Source: Schaalia suimastitidis DSM 15538 (GTDB taxonomy: Bacteria > Actinomycetota > Actinomycetes > Actinomycetales > Actinomycetaceae). Taken from it: 64,000 nt of DNA. Positions 17,657-26,261 of the stretch are shown one piece after another; the stretch's first letter is position 1, and every line of letters starts with the position of its first letter. Made by a program: the position numbers and the translations under genes. Location of the stretch: positions 306,424 to 370,423 of the forward strand of contig NZ_KE386848.1 in NCBI RefSeq assembly GCF_000429105.1, read 5' to 3'. The notes under the pieces are model-generated. The model did not search any database. It saw nothing but the letters and a program-made list of their open reading frames with translations, and had not been told where the DNA came from.

Positions 17657-18445
17657 CTAACGGATATCGCGGGAGCGGAAAACCACGCCACCTACGCCAA
17701 TAAAGCACAGTGAGCAACCAAGCAAAAGGACGATTCCGGCAAATGGCCAACCATCCTGTAGCGGAATAGAGCGATACACCCACGAAATGGGGGAGCAGTA
17801 GCGTAGCCACTCGTAGTCTGTAACAGCCTTACCCAAGGCATCGGCTAAATAACTCAGCAATAGCACACCAACGGCAAGTGCCTGGGCGATTTGCGCGCGG
17901 ATCCCAACTGCTCCCAGTCCAATACTGAGCGCAGCGAAAAAGAAGCCAAGAGCGAGCCACGCCACGACCTCGGCAGGTATGAGGGCAATATCCACACGAA
18001 GCTGCGCCCCCTCATTGAGTCCCAGCAATACACACGAGGTGATAACGCCAATAACGAGGAAGCGAAGGAGCAGCATCAGTAGCTGTTGACCATAGTAATT
18101 GAGGCGTGAAATACCGTGCGCGAGCGTCATTTCCAGTCGCCCACTGTCTTCTTCACTGGCAAGTGCTCGCGTGCCCCACACGATACCTGCCGCACATATG
18201 AGGAATAAACCAAGTAACCCAAAAAAAGTCGAATGAGTCCAACCGGCACCCGAAGCAATCGCGTCATATCCCAGCGCCTCGACCATGTCAGCGGGAAGCT
18301 GTTGGATCAGCTCCTGCATCCCAGGCCCGGTCCCAAGTAACGGATAGAAAGAGCCATAAGCCACCAGCAAGCCTGAAAAGGCAAGAATCCACAAAAGAAA
18401 TGCCGTCCACGTGGCCCTGATTTCGTGGGAACACACAGCAAGCAT
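17657..18445 (-). CDS. ABC-2 type transporter permease
   Basis: A 262-residue membrane protein with six hydrophobic segments and the usual ABC-2 layout: first helix after a short N-terminus (HEIRATWTAFLLWIL), a long outer loop with PGMQELIQQLPADM, and EEDSGRLEMTLAHGISR before helix 3. It follows its ATPase gene directly (ATG overlaps the ATPase stop region), so both form one exporter. The substrate cannot be inferred. Confidence 0.85.
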   Translation of the reverse strand: MLAVCSHEIRATWTAFLLWILAFSGLLVAYGSFYPLLGTGPGMQELIQQLPADMVEALGYDAIASGAGWTHSTFFGLLGLFLICAAGIVWGTRALASEEDSGRLEMTLAHGISRLNYYGQQLLMLLLRFLVIGVITSCVLLGLNEGAQLRVDIALIPAEVVAWLALGFFFAALSIGLGAVGIRAQIAQALAVGVLLLSYLADALGKAVTDYEWLRYCSPISWVYRSIPLQDGWPFAGIVLLLGCSLCFIGVGGVVFRSRDIR

Positions 18446-19350
18446 CAGTCCTCCTTGCCGTAGATCGTGCGCAGCGAATCGGCTAAAGCGGGTTCAGTGA
18501 TGACAAGATCAACGAGGTCGTGGCGGGCAAAGAAGGCAACAACGTCGTTACTGCGACCTTCGATGAGCCCTGTGACGGTGAAGGTGTCGCCATCATCGTG
18601 CACGTCAAACGGGAGATTACATGCCGTTAATTCTTCGCGCACACCGGGAAGCGAGTCGCCGCGAAGACGTGCTTTCACGTGCCGTTGAAGGCTCTGCCGT
18701 AGCTCGTCAATAGTCGCGTTCCTTACTAACTGTCCGTGGCGAAGTACCGCCGCTTGCTGGGCGATCTGCTCAATCTCGGACACGATATGCGATGACAAGA
18801 TGATCGTTGCACCACGCTGTTGCGCCTCGCGCGTGCAGTCAATAAAGATTTGCTGACCTACTGGGTCGAGCCCAGATGTTGGCTCGTCGAGGATGAGAAG
18901 CTCAGGTTTGTGCATAAAGGCCTGAATAATCCCCAATTTTTGTTTATTCCCTTTGGAAAGCGTTCCCACACGGCGGGTGAGATCAAAGTCGAAGCGCGTG
19001 GTTAAAGAGTCAAGGTAGTGCCGATCGACTGCGGGGCCAAGGCGGGACCAAAAACGCAGATGATCGCTACCTGAAAGCTTCGGATTGAAATGTGTCTCCC
19101 CAGGTAAGAAGCCGATACGTCGCCGTAAGGCAGCGCCTGCACTGCGGGGATTTTGGCCCAGTACGCGCACACGTCCTGACGTAGGCCGTATGACGTCCAA
19201 AAGTAAGCGCATCAATGTCGTCTTTCCGGCACCGTTGGGGCCGATGACGCCAAACACCGTATTGGATTCAATGGCCAGACTCAGCGTGTCGAGGGCAACA
19301 ACAGAGCGGAAACGCTTCGTCACCTCGGTGATTTCAACGACATTCGTCAT
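18445..19350 (-). CDS. ABC transporter ATP-binding protein (ABC-2 exporter)
   Basis: A 301-residue ATPase. Walker A GPNGAGKTT at residues 37-45, signature LSKGNKQKLG, Walker B LLILDEPTSGLD and switch His in LSSHIVSEIE. A C-terminal extension of about 85 residues is typical of ABC-2 drug or lantibiotic exporter ATPases. It is the first gene of a two-gene operon with the permease. Substrate unknown. Confidence 0.9.
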   Translation of the reverse strand: MTNVVEITEVTKRFRSVVALDTLSLAIESNTVFGVIGPNGAGKTTLMRLLLDVIRPTSGRVRVLGQNPRSAGAALRRRIGFLPGETHFNPKLSGSDHLRFWSRLGPAVDRHYLDSLTTRFDFDLTRRVGTLSKGNKQKLGIIQAFMHKPELLILDEPTSGLDPVGQQIFIDCTREAQQRGATIILSSHIVSEIEQIAQQAAVLRHGQLVRNATIDELRQSLQRHVKARLRGDSLPGVREELTACNLPFDVHDDGDTFTVTGLIEGRSNDVVAFFARHDLVDLVITEPALADSLRTIYGKED

Positions 19351-19488
19351 ATCAACAGCCTACGCTTATCACCCCGAGAAAAGCAGGGGGCACGCCTGTA
19401 TACGCTTTGTCACTGCTCAGCCGTGGCGCTGCAGGTACGAGGACCGCGCCTTGTCGCATTTACTGGAGGTGCCACGTAGACTTGGGCG

Positions 19489-21099
19489 GTGATTAACGTC
19501 CAAAATTTTTCCTTGCGTATCGGGCCGCGACAACTTGTCAACAATGTGAGCTTTCGAATCGACAAGGGAATGCGCATCGGGCTCGTTGGGCGAAACGGCG
19601 CAGGAAAAACCACAACGATGCGACTACTTGCAGGACAAAAGGACAGTGGCGCTGCTGAATATGAAGGCACGATCAGTACTACAGGCACAATCGGCTACCT
19701 TGCGCAAGACACCGTCCTTGGGGACCAGAGCCAAACAGCACGTGACCGTATTACCTCAGTTCGGGGGATTGACGCCATTATCGCCCGTATACGTAAAGCC
19801 GAAAATGACATGGCATCAGCACAAGGCGCACGCCAAATCAAGGCAATGGAACGCTATGTCAAACTTGATCAGGCTTTCACCAATGCAGGTGGATGGGCTG
19901 CCAATGCGCAGGCGGCTCAAATTGCCCACTCGCTTGGCCTTGAAGACCGCGTCCTCAACCAAAGCCTCGATACGCTGTCGGGCGGCCAACGTCGACGGGT
20001 AGAACTTGCTCGGGTCCTCTTTTCCGAGGCAGACGTCCTCCTGCTCGACGAACCCACTAACCACCTCGATCACGATTCCATCGTGTGGCTTCGGGATTGG
20101 ATTAAGACCTTTCCCGGTGGCGTCATGATTATTTCTCACGACGTCAAACTTCTTGGAGACACTGTCAACCAGGTGTTCCATCTGGATGCTAACCGCGCCG
20201 AAGTCGACATCTACCACCTGGGGTGGAATGCCTACCTCAAACAACGGGAAGAAGATGAGCGGCGTCGACGTAAAGAACGTGCCAATGCCTTGAAAAAAGC
20301 CGAGCAACTACGTGCACAGGGCGAAAAAATGCGGGCCAAAGCGACCAAAGCGGTGGCTGCTCAACAAATGCTGCGCCGAGCTGAAGAACTCATGGCAATG
20401 GCGGGCCAAGAACAGCACGGCGAAAAAGTGGCACGCCTCCGTTTCCCCGAACCTGCGCCTTGCGGCAAGGTGCCACTGAGCGCCACCTCACTGTCAAAAA
20501 CCTACGGATCATTGGAGGTTTTTACTGGTGTTGACCTCGCCATTGACAGGGGAGCGAAGGTCGTGGTGTTGGGCCTTAACGGTGCTGGTAAGACCACCCT
20601 CCTGCGTCTGCTATCGGGGATCGAAGCCTCCGACACAGGCGAAGTAGTACCCGGGCATGGACTGCGTTTGGGATATTACGCGCAGGAACACGAAACCCTT
20701 GACCTGGGGGCAACCGTTATTGAAAATATGGTGGCAGCTGCCCCTGGCTTAGATGACACACAAGTCCGGTCAGTGCTTGGGCAGTTCCTCTTTGGAGGCG
20801 ACGACATTTATAAACCGACCCACGTGCTTTCGGGTGGTGAGAAAACGCGCCTCGCTCTTGCGACACTGGTGGTGTCAGGAGCCAATGTGCTGCTACTGGA
20901 CGAACCGACGAATAACCTTGATCCTGCGTCACGTGAAGAAATCCTCAACGCCTTGCGTACATACCAGGGGGCAGTTGTTTTGGTGACCCACGATCCAGGT
21001 GCGGTGGTTGCCCTAGAACCGCAGCGTGTTTTGCTGTTGCCCGACGCAGATGAAGATTTGTGGGACGAATCCTACCTTGATCTGGTGACCCTCACCTAG
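19489..21099 (+). CDS. ABC-F family ATPase
   Basis: A 536-residue protein with two ABC domains joined by a charged helical linker (about 235-320, rich in Arg, Lys and Glu) and no membrane segments, the ABC-F plan. Walker A motifs are GRNGAGKTT (34-42) and GLNGAGKTT in the second half; signatures are LSGGQRRRVELARV and LSGGEKTRLAL. ABC-F proteins act on ribosomes, in translation control or antibiotic resistance; this one cannot be assigned to a resistance type from sequence alone. Start is GTG or ATT-adjacent: GTG 19489. Confidence 0.9.
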   Translation: MINVQNFSLRIGPRQLVNNVSFRIDKGMRIGLVGRNGAGKTTTMRLLAGQKDSGAAEYEGTISTTGTIGYLAQDTVLGDQSQTARDRITSVRGIDAIIARIRKAENDMASAQGARQIKAMERYVKLDQAFTNAGGWAANAQAAQIAHSLGLEDRVLNQSLDTLSGGQRRRVELARVLFSEADVLLLDEPTNHLDHDSIVWLRDWIKTFPGGVMIISHDVKLLGDTVNQVFHLDANRAEVDIYHLGWNAYLKQREEDERRRRKERANALKKAEQLRAQGEKMRAKATKAVAAQQMLRRAEELMAMAGQEQHGEKVARLRFPEPAPCGKVPLSATSLSKTYGSLEVFTGVDLAIDRGAKVVVLGLNGAGKTTLLRLLSGIEASDTGEVVPGHGLRLGYYAQEHETLDLGATVIENMVAAAPGLDDTQVRSVLGQFLFGGDDIYKPTHVLSGGEKTRLALATLVVSGANVLLLDEPTNNLDPASREEILNALRTYQGAVVLVTHDPGAVVALEPQRVLLLPDADEDLWDESYLDLVTLT

Positions 21100-21103
21100 G
21101 AGT

Positions 21104-21122
21104 GCGGCACATGATGTGCCGC
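21104..21122 (+). terminator. Hairpin after the ABC-F gene
   Basis: GCGGCACAT and ATGTGCCGC form a 9-bp palindrome just after the stop. There is no T-run, so termination is possible but not certain; it could serve both convergent genes. Confidence 0.45.
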
Positions 21123-21147
21123 GCAGATAGCGACAGGATCGACTCGC

Positions 21148-21933
21148 CTACAGTACCTTCGAGAAGAATTCTTTGGTGCGCTCTTGTTGAGGATTGTCAA
21201 TCACCTCTGCAGGTGATCCCATCTCAACGACGACGCCGTCGTCCATAAATACGACGGTGTCAGCGACCTCGCGAGCAAACCCAACTTCGTGGGTGACCAC
21301 AACCATTGTCATCCCATCCGCAGCGAGGTCCTTCATTACGCCAAGTACCTCGCCAACAAGTTCTGGATCGAGGGCGGAAGTCGGCTCGTCAAAAAGCATG
21401 ATTTCTGGATCCATGGCCAACGCCCGCGCAATGGCGACGCGCTGCTGTTGGCCGCCAGAAAGCTCAGAAGGATAGTGGTCGGCTCGATCGGCCAAACCCA
21501 CCCGCGCAAGTAATACACGCGCACGCTGGGCCGCCTCGGCCTTTGCGATGCCAGCAACGTGGATAGGAGCCTCCATGACGTTCTCAATGGCCGTCATATG
21601 TGGGAAAAGATTGAAACGCTGGAAGACCATGCCGATACGTGAACGCTGGGCCGCAATCTTCTTGTCGCTGAGATCATGCAGAACCGTCTGCCCATTTTTG
21701 GTTTCTTCGCGATAACCCAGGAGTTCTCCCTCCACTTCAACGCGACCTGCAGAAATCGTTTCCAACTGATTCAGGCATCGCAAGAGTGTGGATTTTCCTG
21801 AACCTGAAGGCCCAAGGATGACACACACCTCTCCAGCCTTCACTTCTAGGTCAATGCCACGTAACACATGCACATTGCCAAAAAACTTGTGGACCTGGTG
21901 CACTCGGACCATTGGTGCAGATATTGTCGTCAC
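21148..21933 (-). CDS. Polar amino-acid ABC transporter ATPase (GlnQ-like)
   Basis: A 261-residue ATPase of the polar amino-acid importer class. Walker [10 protein letters not shown] at 41-49, Q-loop [11 protein letters not shown], signature [14 protein letters not shown], Walker [15 protein letters not shown]. It is the last gene of the operon, overlapping the permease stop by four bases. It energises uptake by the permease and binding protein encoded upstream. Confidence 0.93.
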   Translation of the reverse strand: MTTISAPMVRVHQVHKFFGNVHVLRGIDLEVKAGEVCVILGPSGSGKSTLLRCLNQLETISAGRVEVEGELLGYREETKNGQTVLHDLSDKKIAAQRSRIGMVFQRFNLFPHMTAIENVMEAPIHVAGIAKAEAAQRARVLLARVGLADRADHYPSELSGGQQQRVAIARALAMDPEIMLFDEPTSALDPELVGEVLGVMKDLAADGMTMVVVTHEVGFAREVADTVVFMDDGVVVEMGSPAEVIDNPQQERTKEFFSKVL

Positions 21934-22853
21934 GGGGTCACCTCGATAAACGCAGTTTCGGTATGGGCATCAGCTGAAGGGCCCGGCTTTTTCTCAGCAT
22001 TGCGACGTTCAAAGCCTTTCGAAAAATGCCTTTCGATATGGCTTTGTATCCACATGAGAAGTGTCGTAATGGCCATGTACCACAGTGCGGCAGAAATAAG
22101 CAGAGGAACCGGGAGGAACAGGGCTTGGCCTTTAGTGCGTGCCACGAAGGTGAGTTCTAAGGTGTAGGGGATTGCCGCCACCAATGACGTGGTTTTCAAC
22201 ATGGAAATGGTTTCATTGCCAATGGGGGGAACGATGACACGCATTGCCTGCGGCAAAATGATGCGGCGGAACACGAGGCTACGAGGCATCCCAAGGGCGG
22301 TGGCAGCTTCCCATTGGCCTTTGTCAACTGACAGTAGGCCCGCTCGCATAATCTCTGCCAGGTAGGCACCTTCGTTGAGGCCCAGGCCGATACATGCCAT
22401 CCAAAATGCCGTGAAAAGTACGCTGGTTTCAAAGGTGGCAAATGTCGGTCCAAAGGGGATTCCCAGCGAGATCGTTGGGTAGAGAACAGGGATCAGCGAC
22501 CAGAAAATCAACTGCGTGTAGATCGGGGTGCCGCGGAAAAACCAGATATAGAACGTGGCGACCCAACGAAGCACAGGGTTGACTGATTGGCGCATGATGG
22601 CCATGGTGATTGCCAGTGCGGTGCCAAGCAGCATGGCGATCACGGTGAGGATCAACGTGTAGATGACACCGGTGACGATGGTTTGCGAGAACAGCCATTG
22701 ACCAACAACATCCCACCGGTAATTCGGGTTGGTGACAAGGCCATAACCGATGAAGGCCGCGACGATCGCAACGAATACGGCCGACACCCATCGGCCGGGT
22801 TTGGGGGCCGGTTTGGAATCAATGAGTTCAACGTTGTCTTTCACGTGTGCCAT
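21930..22853 (-). CDS. Polar amino-acid ABC transporter permease (HisM/GlnP-like)
   Basis: A 307-residue permease with about six membrane segments. [19 protein letters not shown] and the EAA-loop [23 protein letters not shown] are typical of the His/Glu/Gln importer family. It is likely to act as a homodimer, since only one permease gene is present. The start at 22853 lies after an intercistronic hairpin that separates it from the binding-protein gene. Confidence 0.92.
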   Translation of the reverse strand: MAHVKDNVELIDSKPAPKPGRWVSAVFVAIVAAFIGYGLVTNPNYRWDVVGQWLFSQTIVTGVIYTLILTVIAMLLGTALAITMAIMRQSVNPVLRWVATFYIWFFRGTPIYTQLIFWSLIPVLYPTISLGIPFGPTFATFETSVLFTAFWMACIGLGLNEGAYLAEIMRAGLLSVDKGQWEAATALGMPRSLVFRRIILPQAMRVIVPPIGNETISMLKTTSLVAAIPYTLELTFVARTKGQALFLPVPLLISAALWYMAITTLLMWIQSHIERHFSKGFERRNAEKKPGPSADAHTETAFIEVTP

Positions 22854-22874
22854 GGGTTTCCTCGATAAAGGTCG

Positions 22875-22898
22875 CGGTCGGACCTTGGGGTCCGACCG
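22875..22898 (-). other. Intercistronic hairpin between binding protein and permease genes
   Basis: A perfect 10-bp inverted repeat (CGGTCGGACC / GGTCCGACCG, 4-base loop) lies between the binding-protein stop and the permease start and has no T-run on the minus strand. Such hairpins often protect the upstream mRNA and allow more binding protein than permease to be made. Confidence 0.65.
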
Positions 22899-22905
22899 TC
22901 AGCCG

Positions 22906-23841
22906 TTACTTTGCCGAGTGCAGCTCAGCAGTGGTCAGGGCAGCACCTTCGGCACCGTAGGCGGCGAGGATTTGCTTGAGGTACCCCTCGTCCATGAGGT
23001 ACTGCAGTGCTGCTTGGACGGCGGTGGCAAGCTCTAGGTCAGCTTGGGCCACTGCAACACCTTGAGGTTCAGATTCGATGACGTCACCGACTTGCTCCAG
23101 TTTCCCAGTGGACAATTCGACTGCGTAGCCAATCACTGTGGAATCGGCGAATGTTGCGTCATACTGGCCGCCAATAACTTTGGTGGCGATATCACTTTGC
23201 AGGTCATGAGGCATGATGGAAATTGCTTCCTTCCCAGCGGCCTCACATTCGTCAGACAGTGTTTGGGCGAGTTCCTGCTGGTAGGTGCCGTTTTGTACAC
23301 CAATGGTGCTGCCACAAACATTCGTTGGATCAAAGGCTGAGGGGTTCCCCGCTGCTACCGCATATGCTGAGCCCACCTCAACGTAGGAAATCATATGCAC
23401 CTGTTCCACGCGTTCTGGCGTGATCGTGAAGGAGGAGATACCAACATCGAATTTTGTCCCCAATGCAGGCAAAATGGTGGGGAATTCCGCGTGTGTGGTT
23501 TCGCCATCAGATAGGCCCATGACCTTTGCGAGGGCACGTGTGAGGTCAACGTCGTAGCCAACTGGTGTTTGCCCATCAGCTCCACGGAATTCGCCAGGGG
23601 CATAGTCAGTGGATGCGCCGTTACGCAAAACGTCGCGTTCTTTCACTGCTGCCGGAACCAAAGCCGCGATCTCGTCCACGGTGGGGATCTGGCTGACATC
23701 AAATGCTTCCACAGTACTTGCCGAGGTGGTGGTTTCTTCCCCGGATGCGGTACTTGATGACGTGGTTTGGTCTGGGTCCGAGCAGCCGACGAGGGCGAAG
23801 GCTGCTGCAGCGACGATGGCTGCGGCGGAGAGCTTGCGCAT
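22906..23841 (-). CDS. Amino-acid ABC transporter substrate-binding lipoprotein
   Basis: A 311-residue lipoprotein with signal peptide and lipobox LVGC (Cys about residue 20), a Ser/Thr-rich linker to about 45, then a family-3 solute-binding domain: GYDVDLTRALAKVMG, PALGTKFDVGISSFTITPERVEQV, and GVQNGTYQQELAQ. It captures a polar amino acid outside the cell for the permease and ATPase downstream. Ligand specificity cannot be read from the sequence. Confidence 0.92.
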   Translation of the reverse strand: MRKLSAAAIVAAAAFALVGCSDPDQTTSSSTASGEETTTSASTVEAFDVSQIPTVDEIAALVPAAVKERDVLRNGASTDYAPGEFRGADGQTPVGYDVDLTRALAKVMGLSDGETTHAEFPTILPALGTKFDVGISSFTITPERVEQVHMISYVEVGSAYAVAAGNPSAFDPTNVCGSTIGVQNGTYQQELAQTLSDECEAAGKEAISIMPHDLQSDIATKVIGGQYDATFADSTVIGYAVELSTGKLEQVGDVIESEPQGVAVAQADLELATAVQAALQYLMDEGYLKQILAAYGAEGAALTTAELHSAK

Positions 23842-23881
23842 GGGAGTGCCTCTCAGTTGGGAATCAACATCTATAAGTATG

Positions 23882-23911
23882 CACCCCGACGTATAAATAT
23901 ACGTCGGGGTG
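23882..23911. promoter_or_regulatory. Perfect 13-bp inverted repeat upstream of the amino-acid importer operon
   Basis: CACCCCGACGTAT (23882-23894), a 4-base loop, and ATACGTCGGGGTG (23899-23911) sit between the DUF4191 stop and the binding-protein start. It may end the DUF4191 transcript, but there is no T-run, and a TATAGA-like -10 (complement near 23871-23877) follows it on the minus strand, so it could be an operator. Confidence 0.5.
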
Positions 23912-23928
23912 TCTCAGTATGCGGTAGA

Positions 23929-24624
23929 TCAGCGTCCGCGGAAGGCGCGTCTACTGGGACGAACCTTCGTTGGATCAATCCCTTTAGGAATCGGAGCCTG
24001 AAGGCGCGTCAATGCGGCAAGACGTTGTTGAACTGCAGGGACTTCTTCTCTTGTCAGGTGCTTCTTGAGCTTGCGTAGTGCAGATTCGAGTTGAGCTAAC
24101 TTAATCTGCCCAGCTTCTTGCCCCACCTGAATGATGTGCACAGGCACATTACGCATCACACGGACAACCTTCTTGCGTTCGGCATCCAACAGTGGCTTCA
24201 CACGAGAGGATGGCCCTTCCGAGATGAGGACAACGCCAGGGCGGCCAACGATACGCCACACAAGATCCTGCTCGCGGTTGCCAGCAACCGGTTGCTCTGG
24301 GACGATCCAGCCACGACGAATCTGGGATAGCACAGCATAAACTGCTCCAACGCGCCCATCAACCTGGCTATACATCGCCCTGCGCACAAGGAACGCCAAA
24401 AGAGACATCGAGGCGAGTGCAGCGGTAGAGATCCCAAGGATCGTCCAAAGGATATATGAACCGCTGGTGAGTGCGGCAATCAGCACTCCGATGGCGATGA
24501 TAGCTATGGACATTCCCCCCAAAACCCATCCGATCCACGGGTAGGTGCGGGCGGTAATGCTGTAGGCGTCCTTGAGGTTGTGATACCACCGACGCTTCTT
24601 TGGAGTGGAAGTCGTGTCGCTCAT
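23929..24624 (-). CDS. DUF4191 membrane protein
   Basis: A 231-residue protein with two membrane segments (about 32-55 and 60-82) after a basic N-terminus, then a cytosolic part containing GWIVPEQPVAGNREQDLVWR and GRPGVVLISEGP, the conserved core of actinobacterial DUF4191 proteins. The C-terminus is rich in Arg and Lys. Function is unknown. It is transcribed divergently from the pseudokinase gene. Confidence 0.85.
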   Translation of the reverse strand: MSDTTSTPKKRRWYHNLKDAYSITARTYPWIGWVLGGMSIAIIAIGVLIAALTSGSYILWTILGISTAALASMSLLAFLVRRAMYSQVDGRVGAVYAVLSQIRRGWIVPEQPVAGNREQDLVWRIVGRPGVVLISEGPSSRVKPLLDAERKKVVRVMRNVPVHIIQVGQEAGQIKLAQLESALRKLKKHLTREEVPAVQQRLAALTRLQAPIPKGIDPTKVRPSRRAFRGR

Positions 24625-24737
24625 AATGCCTCTAGTCTATAGGGCTAATTGCCTCGGCGAAGATCACCTTCGCACCTGTTTCCACAGAGTGGAGTAATCC
24701 ATTGCGAAATTAAATAAAGTCACTGCATTCTTATGAG

Positions 24738-26066
24738 ATGAAGATCAACAGTTATGAATTGGGTGAAATTGTCTGTGTTGCACGCGGTGGTCCTTATTGG
24801 GCCACCCACACATCCGATGGCCGTGAAGCACTCATACAACTGCGTAGCTCAGATGAATATGCGCGTTACCGCCGTCGCTGGGATCGATGGGCACAGGTGT
24901 CACACCCGCATGTGCTGACATTGATCGACATTAGTGTCGATGCTGATGGGCGAGTCGCATTGGTGACAGAACGCTTGAGTGGGCCCAGTCTTGCGTACAT
25001 CATGGATCAGGGCAGTCTGCGCCGACTCGACGAAAAGGAAGCACTGATCGATGCCCTTATTGATGGGGTTTCTGTGTTACACAGTGCTGGCATCGTTCAT
25101 GCAGATATCAGTCCAACGAATATCCTCATGACCGACAGCGGTCCGGTTCTCATTGACATCGCTGAAGAGATAGGCCCTGGCGGTGGCACCCCCGAATGGT
25201 CTCAGGACCTTACCAAAGACGCTGCGGGCGACTACTTGGCGCTTGCGCGAATTGCCGAGGCCATTGAAGCGCCTTCCTGCAGCGTCGAACGTCTCACTCG
25301 CCTTGCGCTAAGCCAAAGTAGTCAAGGTGACACGTGCAAAGAGGGTGTAGGCGAAGCTGTCCACAGTGGGCGCAAACTGCGCCGATATATCCCTCATGAC
25401 TACGATCCCATCCAAGCGATGCGTCTGAGTGCATTGGCCACGCCAACGATGCCTCCGCCTCGTTTAGCGCGCCACCGCGGCACAGTAGGACGCCAACTAG
25501 CGTTGCCGCGGCTGCTCATACTTGGTTGTGCACTGGTGATCGGGGTCCTTGCCAGCGGCGCTGTAGCACTGTCCCGCGGTACTCGGCCTTCCAACGAGGC
25601 TCAAAGCGGGAACGTTTCTGTTTCTGAGACGGTTATCGGCGCAGAAGAATATCCCACTTCGGTTACTATGAGCGACGGAGCTTCAGTTGCCTCGTGCCTA
25701 TCAATCGACCAGGCGAACGCACGTTTGGAACAGATTCTGTCAATCAGAGACAACGCTCTTAGCGCGCACGATATTAGTAATCTCGATGCTGCCTTAGGTG
25801 ATGATGTCCTGGCCGAAGACCTCAACCGGATCTTCGCAATGAGTAACGAAAATATCCACATCTACTCATATCGCACGACGGCTGAGGCTTACCAGGTTAC
25901 CTGTAGTGGCGATGGACGCATTGCCATTGATGCGCATGTGCAACAACAGGCGTATCAACGTTGCGACAACGGAATATGCCGCAATATCGCTGCCGGACCA
26001 ATTGTGCCCATGCGTTTAACACTCGGTGGCGATACGCTCCTGCTTGTGGAAGCAATACGACAATAA
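24738..26066 (+). CDS. Membrane protein with pseudokinase domain
   Basis: 442 residues: a Ser/Thr-kinase-like domain (1-180), a linker, one membrane helix (257-279) and a C-terminal outer domain (300-442). The VAIK lysine is replaced (ALIQL), the HRD motif is HADISPTN (Arg and Lys lost, Asp and Asn kept), and the DFG motif is DIA. The activation and C-lobe parts are short. It is therefore probably a pseudokinase. The outer domain has four cysteines and an NTF2-like feel, with no known family recognised. It may be a sensor or scaffold of cell-envelope regulation. Confidence 0.75.
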   Translation: MKINSYELGEIVCVARGGPYWATHTSDGREALIQLRSSDEYARYRRRWDRWAQVSHPHVLTLIDISVDADGRVALVTERLSGPSLAYIMDQGSLRRLDEKEALIDALIDGVSVLHSAGIVHADISPTNILMTDSGPVLIDIAEEIGPGGGTPEWSQDLTKDAAGDYLALARIAEAIEAPSCSVERLTRLALSQSSQGDTCKEGVGEAVHSGRKLRRYIPHDYDPIQAMRLSALATPTMPPPRLARHRGTVGRQLALPRLLILGCALVIGVLASGAVALSRGTRPSNEAQSGNVSVSETVIGAEEYPTSVTMSDGASVASCLSIDQANARLEQILSIRDNALSAHDISNLDAALGDDVLAEDLNRIFAMSNENIHIYSYRTTAEAYQVTCSGDGRIAIDAHVQQQAYQRCDNGICRNIAAGPIVPMRLTLGGDTLLLVEAIRQ

Positions 26067-26078
26067 AGCGTGGATCCA

Positions 26079-26101
26079 ATACCCAGAAGTTTTGGGGTAT
26101 T
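26079..26101 (+). terminator. Weak hairpin after the pseudokinase gene
   Basis: AATACCC (26079-26085) pairs with GGGTATT (26095-26101), 13 bases after the stop. The stem is short and only weakly followed by pyrimidines. Confidence 0.4.
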
Positions 26102-26200
26102 GCAGGTCACCCTTCTTTGCCGAAGCGATTGTGGGAGCTGTGACATCGTAAGGCTTTGAGGCTGCGGGCCACGACTTCCAATAGTTCACGAGAAAGCAGA

Positions 26201-26232
26201 GGGGCGGAGCTGACAGCTGCCAACTCCGCCCC
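26201..26232 (-). terminator. Terminator hairpin after the E2 gene
   Basis: GGGGCGGAG (26201-26209) and CTCCGCCCC (26224-26232) form a 9-bp GC-rich stem 30 bases past the E2 stop on the minus strand, followed by a pyrimidine-rich stretch. Confidence 0.6.
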
Positions 26233-26261
26233 TTGCCATCACCTACGTGACAGCGGTGATC

